Shown here: in pieces, positions 55,490 to 63,926 of the stretch | Position numbering within the stretch: position 1 is the stretch's first letter | Layout of the letters: every line of letters begins with the position of its first letter | Assembly (NCBI GenBank): GCA_943914555.1 | Contig: CALUCM010000001.1 | Span: 60,082-124,081 of the forward strand | Length of the DNA stretch: 64,000 nt | Direction of reading: 5' to 3' | From: an uncultured Francisella sp. | Lineage (GTDB): Bacteria; Pseudomonadota; Gammaproteobacteria; Burkholderiales; Neisseriaceae | Made by a program: the position numbers and the translations under genes | The notes under the pieces: generated by a model | What the model saw: the letters and a program-made list of their open reading frames with translations, nothing else | Database searches by the model: none | Told to the model about the DNA's origin: nothing

Positions 55490-56245
55490 TTATTGCTTTT
55501 CTAGATAATCAAGGGGATTGACTGCCTGACCTTTATAGCGAATTTCAAAATAAAGGGTAGAGTTATTATTTTTATCAGAAGCAACCAAGGCAAGCGTGTC
55601 ACCTTTTTTGACTTTTTGGTAAAGAGATACTTGTGGATTTTTGGTATTACCATAAACAGTGAGAATGGAATTGTCAGAAGCATGACTGAGTAAAATCAGA
55701 TGACCGTAATTACGTAAGTCCCCCTCATAGATGACTACCCCATCTTTCGCTGCTGATACTTTAGCAGAAGCAGCAGTATGAATGGTAATACCCTTATGAG
55801 TATTACTATTGAAATAACCCACTACTTTCCCATGTACAGGCCAACTAAAACGTTTCCCACTAAGCGAGATTCTATTATTGGCAGGGGATGAGCTGGTATA
55901 AAGAGTTCTGCGAGGTCTGCTTGCAGGTTGAGAGATGATTGAACGGGCAGAAGAAGGCAATTTAAGCCACTGGCCAACTTCAACTGCGTTTGCATTTGTT
56001 AGATGATTTAGGCTCATTAGTGCAGCAACGGTGGTGTGATATTTAAGACTAATGCGATAGAGATTTTCTCCTGCTTGTACACGATGGCGTTTTGAAGAGA
56101 GCAAAGATGGTTTTTTATGCACATGGTACTGATGAGGAGGAAAATTCGGAAAGTTATTACCATCAAGTGGACCAAGGCTATGGCAGGCAGTGAACCCCAG
56201 GAAGATAAAAGATAAAATAAATGAGCTAAGGTAAGTAGATTTCAT
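55490..56245 (-). CDS. NlpD/EnvC-like LysM-M23 lipoprotein with degenerate active site
   Basis: The 251-aa protein has a lipobox LGFTAC with Cys21, a LysM domain at about 54-97 (HRVQAGENLYRISLKYHTTV) and an M23 peptidase-like domain at about 132-249. The zinc ligands are altered: His150 remains, but Asp is Thr154 (HKGIT), the later His is Asn200 (VYGN) and the HFEIR motif is YFEIR (Tyr232). It is therefore probably not a peptidase but an amidase activator in cell division, like NlpD or EnvC. It is not beside rpoS or surE here, so the symbol is left open. Confidence 0.85.
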   Translation of the reverse strand: MKSTYLSSFILSFIFLGFTACHSLGPLDGNNFPNFPPHQYHVHKKPSLLSSKRHRVQAGENLYRISLKYHTTVAALMSLNHLTNANAVEVGQWLKLPSSARSIISQPASRPRRTLYTSSSPANNRISLSGKRFSWPVHGKVVGYFNSNTHKGITIHTAASAKVSAAKDGVVIYEGDLRNYGHLILLSHASDNSILTVYGNTKNPQVSLYQKVKKGDTLALVASDKNNNSTLYFEIRYKGQAVNPLDYLEKQ

Positions 56246-56286
56246 GATATCGATAAAATGAATAGCTTAAGCAGGTTATTTCTATA

Positions 56287-57168
56287 TCAATATACTGATT
56301 TTTCACCTGGTGGTCTAGTTTTAAAGCGTTGGTGCAACCAAAAGTATTGAGTAGGATGTTGTCGAATCAAGTATTCAATTAGTTGATTAATTCTTGTAGT
56401 ATCAGCAGAAATATCTGTGGTGGGGAAACGCTCACAAGGGGGAAATATTTTTATCTGCAAGCGTCCAAAGTGGCGTATTGGTATCATGGGAATGACGTGC
56501 CGCTTAGTCAAATTAGAGAGTCTACTAACTCCTGTGGTTGTGGCTGTAGGAACGCCAAAAAAGGGAACAAATATAGAGTCTTTACGTCCGAAATCTTGAT
56601 CGGGTAGGTATAAAAATAGTGCCAAAGAGTTTTTCAGCAGGTGGATGATGGAGATGATTTTTTCGTTACGTCGAATAAGGTGCACATGATGTAAGACATC
56701 AAATCGCGTACGCCCGTCATATAAGCGCTGGTTCCAAACAGGATTTTTTTGCCCGGTAAAAATACTAATCAAAGAATAGTGCAAATTTAAGCGCAGTGCA
56801 CTTAGCTCAAAAGCGCAAAAATGAGGGCAGAGCAGTAGCACGTGTTGGTGGTGCTTAGTTGCTTGGTAGAGATATTCTTCTCCTTCAATATGTACATAGC
56901 GTTTGATGCGTTGTGCTGAAGCGTACCAGCAAAAGCTATATTCTAGGAGCATGGCAGCCATATGGTAGAAATTAGCACGTAGCATGGATTGCCTTTCTCG
57001 TTGGCTTTTCTCAGGAAAGCACAAACGCAAATTGATCATGCCGATGCGACGACGCTTGTTTAAAGTAAAATAAGCAATGTAGCCAAGTGGATAAGCGAGC
57101 AGGTGTAAAATTGAGAGTGGTAAAAAATGCAGCAAGTAAAATAGAATAAAAATGATTCGAGTTAGCAT
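56287..57168 (-). CDS. Lipid A biosynthesis acyltransferase (LpxL/LpxM family)
   Basis: Family members add secondary acyl chains to lipid A at the inner membrane. The 293-aa protein has one N-terminal membrane anchor and the HX4E catalytic motif at His116 and Glu121 (CPHFCAFE). PDQDFGRKDSIFVPFFGVPT and FWLHQRFKTRP follow. The ATG at 57166-57168 was chosen over a TTG four codons upstream. Which paralogue (LpxL or LpxM) cannot be decided. It is divergent from metK. Confidence 0.9.
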   Translation of the reverse strand: MLTRIIFILFYLLHFLPLSILHLLAYPLGYIAYFTLNKRRRIGMINLRLCFPEKSQRERQSMLRANFYHMAAMLLEYSFCWYASAQRIKRYVHIEGEEYLYQATKHHQHVLLLCPHFCAFELSALRLNLHYSLISIFTGQKNPVWNQRLYDGRTRFDVLHHVHLIRRNEKIISIIHLLKNSLALFLYLPDQDFGRKDSIFVPFFGVPTATTTGVSRLSNLTKRHVIPMIPIRHFGRLQIKIFPPCERFPTTDISADTTRINQLIEYLIRQHPTQYFWLHQRFKTRPPGEKSVY

Positions 57169-57345
57169 GAATAATAGCAAGCGTACTTTGACTTAAAATA
57201 AGCATTATGAAGCTTTTATGTGCCACTCTCAAGCACCAGCTATCAAAAAAACTGTAAAAGCTGTTACACTTAAAAAATTTAGCCTTCATAAATTTTTATT
57301 AATGATATTCTCGATCCTTAACTATATTGGTGGAAAGTAGCCGCT

Positions 57346-58509
57346 GTGAGTGATTATTTATTTACTTCTGAATCAGTATCAGAAGGTCATCCTGATAAGA
57401 TCGCTGATTATATTTCTGATCGTATTTTAGATGCTATTTTGGCTCAAGATCCTAAAGCTAGAGTAGCGGCAGAGACAATGGTCACCACTGGTTTGGTTGT
57501 GTTAGCTGGAGAAATCACTACTTGTGCTCATGTCAACTACACCGATGTAGCACGTCAAGCGATACATGAAATTGGTTATAACGATGTCGGTATGGGATTT
57601 TGTGCAGCAGATTGTGCTGTTTTGGTTTGTTATGATAAGCAATCACCGGATATTTCACAAGGTGTTAATGAGCAGACCAATATTAGCGGGCAATTAGGAG
57701 CTGGAGACCAAGGCTTAATGTTTGGTTATGCTTGCGATGAAACACCTGCTTTAATGCCTTTTTGCATTTATTATGCACATCTTTTGATGAAGCAGCAGGC
57801 AAAATTGCGTAAAGAGGGAGTTCTACCCTGGTTACGCCCAGATGCAAAGGCACAGATAACAGCTGTTTATGATAGTAAAACAGGCCAACCTAATAGAATT
57901 GAAAGCGTAGTGCTTTCAACTCAGCATTCTCCTGACATTAAACAAGCAAGTTTGCAAGAGGCAGTGATTGAGGAAATTATCAAACCAGTTTTACCTAAGG
58001 AAATGCTTTATAATACGCGTTATTTTATTAATCCCACCGGGCAGTTTATACAAGGTGGACCGAAAAGTGATTGTGGCTTAACTGGACGAAAAATCATTGT
58101 TGATACTTACGGAGGGGCTGCTCCTCATGGTGGTGGTGCTTTTTCTGGTAAAGACCCAACCAAAGTAGATCGATCTGCTTCTTATGCTTGCCGCTATATT
58201 GCCAAAAATATTGTGGCTGCTGGTTTAGCTAAGCAGTGCCAGATTCAGATATCTTATACCATTGGTCGGGCAGAGCCTAATTCAATTTCTGTGGACACTT
58301 TTGGTACCAGCATATTAAGTGAAGAGGAGATCTTACGACTCATTAGTCAGCATTTTAATTTTACTCCTCAGGGAATTATCGATACCTTAGATTTGCAGCG
58401 TCCTATTTTTGCACAAACGGTTAATTACGGTCATTTTGGTCGAGAAAATGAAAAATTTACTTGGGAAGAACTTTCTTTGGCTAAGGTATTTCATGAACAT
58501 ATTCAATGA
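57346..58509 (+). CDS. metK: S-adenosylmethionine synthetase
   Basis: MetK makes SAM from methionine and ATP. The 387-aa protein has SESVSEGHPDKIAD at the start, GAGDQGLMFGYACDETP, the P-loop-like GGGAFSGKDPTKVDRS and DTYGGAAPHGG. Translation starts at GTG 57346 with GGTGGAAAG about 8 bases upstream. Its TGA overlaps the dusA ATG, so the two genes form an operon. No SAM riboswitch was recognised upstream. Confidence 0.98.
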   Translation: MSDYLFTSESVSEGHPDKIADYISDRILDAILAQDPKARVAAETMVTTGLVVLAGEITTCAHVNYTDVARQAIHEIGYNDVGMGFCAADCAVLVCYDKQSPDISQGVNEQTNISGQLGAGDQGLMFGYACDETPALMPFCIYYAHLLMKQQAKLRKEGVLPWLRPDAKAQITAVYDSKTGQPNRIESVVLSTQHSPDIKQASLQEAVIEEIIKPVLPKEMLYNTRYFINPTGQFIQGGPKSDCGLTGRKIIVDTYGGAAPHGGGAFSGKDPTKVDRSASYACRYIAKNIVAAGLAKQCQIQISYTIGRAEPNSISVDTFGTSILSEEEILRLISQHFNFTPQGIIDTLDLQRPIFAQTVNYGHFGRENEKFTWEELSLAKVFHEHIQ

Positions 58510-59558
58510 CTGTGTTAGATATCAATATGGCTTCTAAGCGATGGAAGATATCCATTGCGCCAATGCTTGATTGGACTGACCGGCATTATCGTTATCTGGT
58601 TCGGTTATTAACTAAACATACGCGGCTTTATACCGAGATGGTGCATGCCTGTGCTCTTATTTATGGTGCACAGCAAGAAAGATTGTTACAGCACCGTTTA
58701 GTAGAGCATCCTTTGGCTTTGCAGCTAGCAGGGAATGAACCGAGTCAACTTGCCCAGGCTTGCCTTGTTGCCAAAAATTATGGTTTTGCTGAGATTAATC
58801 TAAACGCTGGTTGCCCCAGTGAGAGGGTTCAAAAAGGCGCTTTTGGCGCGATACTAATGAGAAACACCATGCACTTAGCAGCATGTCTTAATGCTATGCA
58901 GCAAGCTGTAGACATGCCGATTACTTTGAAACATCGTACTGGCCTTGATCAAGAACAATCTTATGAGTGGTTAAGAGATTTTGTGGGAGAGATTGCGCAT
59001 AGGACTACCTGCCGAGTGTTTATTGTGCATGCTAGAAATGCTTGGTTAAAGGGCTTATCTCCCAAAGAAAATAGGCAGATACCTCCTTTAAAATATGATT
59101 ATGTGTATCGACTCAAGCAGGATTTTTCCAATCTAACAATTGTACTTAATGGTGGTATTACTAGTCATGAATCAATGAAAAGGCATTTACAACAAGTGGA
59201 TGGAGTAATGATAGGCAGAGAAGCTTACCACCATCCCATGTTTGTGCGTGATTGGGATACACTTTTCTTTGCGGATAAAAAAAATGACTTCTCTTTAGAA
59301 AAATTGATAGAGCGATTTTTTACTTATGCTAAGCAAGAACTAGCCTTATATCCTGAGATGAAGCTGAGGGATATTGTCAAACCTAGTTTAGGTTTATTTG
59401 CTAATCAACGCGGCGGCAAAGTGTGGCGTCAGTACCTTTCCAATCCTGAGCGTCTAAAAAACAATGACCCTCAGCTCATTCTAGACGCTTTTCTTGCAGT
59501 TAAAAAGAAAAGCGTTTTAGATGAATCAAATAATTTATGCGGTAACTTTGCCGACTAA
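58506..59558 (+). CDS. dusA: tRNA-dihydrouridine synthase A
   Basis: DusA reduces U20 and U20a in the tRNA D loop with FMN and NADPH. The 350-aa protein has APMLDWTDRHYRYLVRLL, LQLAGNEP, the catalytic cysteine in NLNAGCPSERVQKGAFGA, KHRTGLD and NGGITSHE. The start overlaps metK by 4 bases; an ATG at 58527 is a possible alternative. The 3' end overlaps pcs by 24 bases in the opposite orientation. Confidence 0.95.
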   Translation: MTVLDINMASKRWKISIAPMLDWTDRHYRYLVRLLTKHTRLYTEMVHACALIYGAQQERLLQHRLVEHPLALQLAGNEPSQLAQACLVAKNYGFAEINLNAGCPSERVQKGAFGAILMRNTMHLAACLNAMQQAVDMPITLKHRTGLDQEQSYEWLRDFVGEIAHRTTCRVFIVHARNAWLKGLSPKENRQIPPLKYDYVYRLKQDFSNLTIVLNGGITSHESMKRHLQQVDGVMIGREAYHHPMFVRDWDTLFFADKKNDFSLEKLIERFFTYAKQELALYPEMKLRDIVKPSLGLFANQRGGKVWRQYLSNPERLKNNDPQLILDAFLAVKKKSVLDESNNLCGNFAD

Positions 59559-60359
59559 TTTTTCATAAGTGCGATAAGTACTAATTCCCATAATATAAAC
59601 TGGACACAACCACCATAAAAGCATAATCAATTTACGTAGTGGTTCTAGAATCTGCAGTAATGCGTTAGTAATGTCATAATCGGCAAGTATCACGTGCCCC
59701 ACATTCACATTCATATAAGGAAAGACTTCATTGGCATGTGCCGGCTCACTAAATATCATGTAGAGACTGGTTGCGGTCCATATAAGAGATACCGTGATGG
59801 TTAATTTTTGTAGCCGTTTCACTCGGAAGGGATGTACAAAGTTAAAATTTACATCCTGCAACACACAAAATACCAGTGTTACAAAAAAATTGATCCAGGG
59901 CATATGAGGGCTGGCTATATACATATAGATAACAATGATTTGCCACATGGTTGGGATACCATTGAAATAATAATCATGGGTCTTCATGTCTTTTTTAAAG
60001 AAGAAATACATGGAACTGATTAAAATTAAAGCAATAGAAAAAAGTTTCAGACCAATTGGATAATCCACATAAAAGTAAAGAATGAATACAGGAATAAAAA
60101 CGTAGCTTGTATAGTCGATGATGGAATCCATGATAAAACCGTCATAATTAGTAAGACGTTCCACATGTACTTTTCTAGCTAGTGTCCCATCTAAACCATC
60201 AATAATATAGGCCGCAATCAACCAAAAAAAACACAAGGAAGGTTCATTTTGAAATAGAGAGATCATTGCTAAGGCGCAGGCGACAATGCCAAAAGAAGTA
60301 AACAAATGGGCAGTCCATGCCCAAGCGTATTGAGTATCAGTGTAAGGACGTGAACGCAT
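59535..60359 (-). CDS. pcs: Phosphatidylcholine synthase
   Basis: Pcs condenses CDP-diacylglycerol with choline to give phosphatidylcholine and CMP. The 274-aa integral membrane protein has the CDP-alcohol motif in its Pcs form: Asp54, Asp57 and Gly58, Ala61-Arg62, then Gly74, Asp78 and Asp82, with the longer spacing between AR and G typical of Pcs. About eight membrane helices follow. The ATG at 60357-60359 has GGAGAAA 7 bases upstream; the frame extends to 60410 but this start is clearly better. Another CDP-alcohol transferase is less likely. It is overlapped at the 3' end by dusA. Confidence 0.9.
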   Translation of the reverse strand: MRSRPYTDTQYAWAWTAHLFTSFGIVACALAMISLFQNEPSLCFFWLIAAYIIDGLDGTLARKVHVERLTNYDGFIMDSIIDYTSYVFIPVFILYFYVDYPIGLKLFSIALILISSMYFFFKKDMKTHDYYFNGIPTMWQIIVIYMYIASPHMPWINFFVTLVFCVLQDVNFNFVHPFRVKRLQKLTITVSLIWTATSLYMIFSEPAHANEVFPYMNVNVGHVILADYDITNALLQILEPLRKLIMLLWWLCPVYIMGISTYRTYEKLVGKVTA

Positions 60360-60503
60360 TATTTTTCTCCATATAAATTTATGATGATATTTAAAGTGGT
60401 GTGGTTTCAATTATTTATGCGCTATTATACCTAAAAATACTGCATCAAAATGCAAGTCAGATAAGGTTATAATGTGGTGTGATTACAAGCAGGCGCGCAA
60501 ATT

Positions 60504-61340
60504 ATGGAACGACTTTTGGTGTTAAGCGGTAAGGCGAGATTAATTGATGAGTGGCTGGTTTCACAAAGGCAGGAATGTACCTTTTTAGATCGGTTGGCTG
60601 GTAGCCAGCGCTATCTTGTTTTTCCTGATTTTTATCTTAGTAATGAGCAACAAGCGTACCTGCACCATTGTCGCATTGATTGGGCTTTGCTACCTTTATA
60701 TCGTTTTGAAGAACTTGGTTTATTGGTGAGCGATATGGATTCAACATTCATTACTATTGAATGTGTCGATGAAATCGCAGCGGCTATTGGTTTGCAGGCA
60801 CAAGTAGCCCATATTACTGAGGCTTCAATGAGGGGTGAACTTGATTTTGTCACTTCTTTAACAGAACGAGTGGCATTACTTTGCGGAACGCCGATAGAAG
60901 TGTTATTAGACATCATGCATCACAAATTAATTTTATCTCCCGGGGCAGAATTTTTGTTACGTGTCTGTCGTGAGCATGATGTTAAATTTGCTTTAGTATC
61001 AGGTGGATTCACATTTTTTACTGATTATTTGAAGGATCAATATCATTTGTCAGAGGTTTTAGCGAATCACTTAGAAATAAAAAATGGACGATTGACAGGT
61101 CAATTATTGGGTCCAATTATTGATGCTGCTGCTAAGGCAAAGGCTTTAGAGGACTATGCAAAAAAGTTAGGGCTAAGTCTGGCGCAGACGGTGGCTGTTG
61201 GAGATGGTGCCAATGATATTCCTTTATTAAAGCGAGCTGGTTTCTCATTTGCTTATCATGCAAAGCCGAAAACCAGGCTTGCCGCATCTGTGCAAATTAA
61301 TTTTTCTGGGCTGGATTTTATCCGTTGTTGTTTTATTTGA
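60504..61340 (+). CDS. serB: Phosphoserine phosphatase
   Basis: SerB releases serine from phosphoserine, the last step of serine synthesis. The 278-aa HAD protein has the nucleophile motif VSDMDST with Asp77 and Asp79, LVSGGFTFFT (motif II) and VGDGANDIPLLKRAG (motif IV). The N-terminal 65 residues form a short extra domain without a clear ACT signature. It precedes groES by 92 bases, in which a heat-shock-type promoter is seen. Confidence 0.93.
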   Translation: MERLLVLSGKARLIDEWLVSQRQECTFLDRLAGSQRYLVFPDFYLSNEQQAYLHHCRIDWALLPLYRFEELGLLVSDMDSTFITIECVDEIAAAIGLQAQVAHITEASMRGELDFVTSLTERVALLCGTPIEVLLDIMHHKLILSPGAEFLLRVCREHDVKFALVSGGFTFFTDYLKDQYHLSEVLANHLEIKNGRLTGQLLGPIIDAAAKAKALEDYAKKLGLSLAQTVAVGDGANDIPLLKRAGFSFAYHAKPKTRLAASVQINFSGLDFIRCCFI

Positions 61341-61360
61341 AAAATTATCTTGGATATTCT

Positions 61361-61389
61361 CTTGAAAAATTTTTTTTAATCCCTACTTG
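61361..61389 (+). promoter_or_regulatory. Candidate sigma-32 heat-shock promoter of groESL
   Basis: CTTGAAA at 61361-61367 matches the sigma-32 -35 box. It is followed by CCCTACT at 61381-61387, a partial match to the CCCATNT -10 box, with 14 bases between CTTGAA and CCC. The leader to groES would be about 40 bases. No CIRCE element was seen. Confidence 0.5.
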
Positions 61390-61432
61390 CTACTCTATTC
61401 GATTTTTTGTTAAACCATTTAGGAGTGAGATT

Positions 61433-61720
61433 ATGGCTATTCGTCCATTACACGATCGCGTTGTGATCAAACGTGTTGAAGCAGAAGAGAAAACCCAATC
61501 CGGCATTGTGTTGCCTGGTGCAGCGGCAGAGAAACCTGATATTGGCGAAGTGATTTCTGTTGGTCCTGGAAAGTTATTAGAAAATGGTAATGTGCAAAAA
61601 CCCTCTGTTAAGGCAGGTGATCGTGTGTTATTTGGCAAGTACAGTGGTCAAACCGTCAAAGTAGATGGTGAAGAATACAATGTGGTTAGAGAAGAGGACA
61701 TTTTGGCTATCGTCGAGTAA
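61433..61720 (+). CDS. groS: Co-chaperonin GroES
   Basis: GroES caps the GroEL folding chamber. The 95-aa protein starts at the ATG at 61433 (MAIRPLHDRVVIKRVEAEEK) with AGGAGTGAG just upstream; a frame reaching back to 61325 overlaps serB and is spurious. The mobile-loop segment EEKTQSGIVLPGAA, SVGPGK and the end EEDILAIVE are canonical. Confidence 0.98.
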   Translation: MAIRPLHDRVVIKRVEAEEKTQSGIVLPGAAAEKPDIGEVISVGPGKLLENGNVQKPSVKAGDRVLFGKYSGQTVKVDGEEYNVVREEDILAIVE

Positions 61721-61756
61721 TTTGTATAGTCTATTAATTTATTTTGGAGAATGATT

Positions 61757-63412
61757 ATGTCAGCAAAAGAGATTCAATTTGGTAATGGTGCTCGCCAAAA
61801 GATGGTGAGAGGTGTGGATGTATTGGCCGATGCTGTTAAAGTAACTCTTGGCCCGAAAGGAAGAAATGTAGTAATTGATCGTGCTTTTGGTGGTCCTAAT
61901 ATCACTAAGGATGGAGTAACTGTTGCTAAAGAAGTTGAATTAAAAGATAAATTTGAAAATATGGGCGCACAAATGGTGAAACAAGTTGCTTCTAAGACAT
62001 CAGAAGTAGCTGGTGATGGTACTACTACTGCTACAGTACTGGCTCAGTCAATCATTGGTGAGGGCATGAAATACGTTGCTGCTGGTATGAATCCAATGGA
62101 TTTAAAAAGAGGGATTGATAAAGCAGTTAATGCATTGGTTGAGGAGATTAAGAAAATTAGTCGTCCTTGTAAGGATTCAAAGGAAATTCAACAAGTTGGT
62201 TCTATTTCTGCTAATGCGGATGAAGCTATTGGTAAAATTATTGCTGATGCTATGGATAAAGTTGGCAAAGAGGGTGTCATTACAGTTGAAGATGGAAAAT
62301 CTCTTGATAATGAATTAGAAGTTGTGGAAGGGATGCAATTTGACCGCGGTTACTTGTCTCCTTACTTTATTACTGATACAGAAAAACAAATCTCTGCTTT
62401 AGACAATCCCTATATTTTGGTAACTGATAAAAAAATTAGTAACATTAGAGAACTACTTCCTGTTTTAGAGAATGTTGCTAAGGCAAGTCGTCCTTTATTA
62501 TTGATTGCTGAAGATGTAGAAGGTGAAGCGTTGGCAACTTTAGTAGTTAATAATATTCGTGGTATTCTAAAAACTGTAGCAGTGAAAGCACCTGGTTTTG
62601 GTGACCGTCGTAAAGCTATGTTACAAGATATTGCTATTTTGACTGGTGCGACAGTTATTTCCGAAGAAGTTGGCTTAACCCTTGAAAAGGCAGAATTGGA
62701 ACAGTTGGGGTCAGCCAAACGTGTTGAAATTGGCAAAGAAAATACCATTATTATTGATGGTGCAGGCAATAAGAGTGACCTAGATGCGCGTGTCAAAGAA
62801 ATTCGTACGCAAATCGACACTGCGACCAGTGATTATGATAAAGAAAAATTGCAAGAACGAGTGGCTAAATTGGCAGGCGGTGTCGCAGTTATTCGTGTTG
62901 GTGCTGCCACTGAAGTGGAAATGAAAGAGAAAAAAGATCGAGTAGACGATGCGCTTCATGCGACTCGTGCGGCAGTTGAAGAAGGTGTTGTACCTGGCGG
63001 TGGAGTGGCTTTACTTCGTGCCTGTCATGCTTTATCTACATTAAAAGGTGATAACGCGGAACAAAATGCAGGCATTCAAATTGTGCTGCGTGCAGTAGAA
63101 GAGCCTTTGCGTCAAATTGTAAAAAACACCGGAGAAGAACCAGCTGTTGTTGTAAACAAAGTATCTAGCGCACAGGGTAATTATGGTTACAATGCAGCTA
63201 CTGGTGAGTATGGTGACATGTTTGAGATGGGTGTATTAGATCCTGCTAAAGTGACTCGTACAGCGCTACAGCATGCTGCTTCAGTTGCGGGTTTAATGTT
63301 GACCACTGATTGTATGATTACTGATCTACCAGAAGAAAAAGGTCAAGCAGATGCCATGGCTGGTATGGGCGGCGGCATGGGAGGTATGGGTGGTATGGGC
63401 GGTATGATGTAA
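61757..63412 (+). CDS. groL: Chaperonin GroEL
   Basis: GroEL is the ATP-driven folding chamber. The 551-aa protein has VTLGPKGRNVV, DGTTTATVLA in the nucleotide site, AAVEEGVVPGGG and a C-terminal GGM repeat ending GGMM. The ATG at 61757 has GGAGA 7 bases upstream; an ATG two codons earlier at 61751 stands too close to it. It is followed by a strong terminator. Confidence 0.98.
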   Translation: MSAKEIQFGNGARQKMVRGVDVLADAVKVTLGPKGRNVVIDRAFGGPNITKDGVTVAKEVELKDKFENMGAQMVKQVASKTSEVAGDGTTTATVLAQSIIGEGMKYVAAGMNPMDLKRGIDKAVNALVEEIKKISRPCKDSKEIQQVGSISANADEAIGKIIADAMDKVGKEGVITVEDGKSLDNELEVVEGMQFDRGYLSPYFITDTEKQISALDNPYILVTDKKISNIRELLPVLENVAKASRPLLLIAEDVEGEALATLVVNNIRGILKTVAVKAPGFGDRRKAMLQDIAILTGATVISEEVGLTLEKAELEQLGSAKRVEIGKENTIIIDGAGNKSDLDARVKEIRTQIDTATSDYDKEKLQERVAKLAGGVAVIRVGAATEVEMKEKKDRVDDALHATRAAVEEGVVPGGGVALLRACHALSTLKGDNAEQNAGIQIVLRAVEEPLRQIVKNTGEEPAVVVNKVSSAQGNYGYNAATGEYGDMFEMGVLDPAKVTRTALQHAASVAGLMLTTDCMITDLPEEKGQADAMAGMGGGMGGMGGMGGMM

Positions 63413-63447
63413 TCACCCCCTTTTCCGTTTTGTTCATGTAGCAAAAG

Positions 63448-63480
63448 AAGCGGTCAAACGGCCGCTTTTTTATTGTTTTT
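63448..63480 (+). terminator. Rho-independent terminator of groESL
   Basis: AAGCGGTC and GGCCGCTT form an 8-pair GC-rich stem with one G-U and an AAAC tetraloop. TTTTATTGTTTTT follows at once. This is the classical form of an intrinsic terminator. Confidence 0.9.
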
Positions 63481-63500
63481 ACTCACCTGATATGAACGAT

Positions 63501-63926
63501 TTACTGGACACGCTGCCATATTTGACTACGACCCAGTAATTTAATGCCAATGTAACCACGTAGTTTTAGTTGATTGTTATTTAATAACTGAGCTGAACCG
63601 CTGTAAGTTTTGCCGTTTTTGGGATCAAACAGACGTCCATTTTCATATACGTTATTACCCATATCTTTTAATTCCTTCAAGACTACCAGATTTAATATCG
63701 GTCTATTTTTGTCTTTCCCCAAACACTTAGTACAAATCTTCATTGCTCCAGGAAATAGGTGAACCACAGTTCCGGAATAGGTATTGCCAGTTTTTTGAAT
63801 CTTAACTAAAGCTTTGGGGCGATGAGTGATATCATCAATTGTTTTCCAAGTGCCCTCAATACTTGCTGAGAAAGCAAATGTCATACTTGTGGCTAAAGCA
63901 CATGCTAAAAGTAATTTCTTATTCAT
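63501..63926 (-). CDS. DUF2147 family secreted protein
   Basis: The 141-aa protein has a signal peptide (MNKKLLLACALATSMTFAFS, cleavage after about residue 20). A single DUF2147 domain follows: GTWKTIDDITHRPKALVKI, a CTKC pair, RLFDPKNGKTYSG and LRGYIGIKLLGRSQIW. The family is periplasmic or secreted and lipocalin-like in prediction, but its function is not established. GAGGAGA lies about 6 bases before the start. It converges on groEL. Confidence 0.88.
   Translation of the reverse strand: MNKKLLLACALATSMTFAFSASIEGTWKTIDDITHRPKALVKIQKTGNTYSGTVVHLFPGAMKICTKCLGKDKNRPILNLVVLKELKDMGNNVYENGRLFDPKNGKTYSGSAQLLNNNQLKLRGYIGIKLLGRSQIWQRVQ

Noticed and set aside
57181..57345. SAM riboswitch upstream of metK
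   Set aside because: No SAM-I, SAM-II or SAM-IV-like core could be recognised in this short AT-rich region; gammaproteobacteria usually control metK by MetJ, and no clear Met box was seen either.
62410..62820. Minus-strand frame of 136 codons
   Set aside because: It is antisense to groEL; such shadows are common opposite strongly codon-biased genes.
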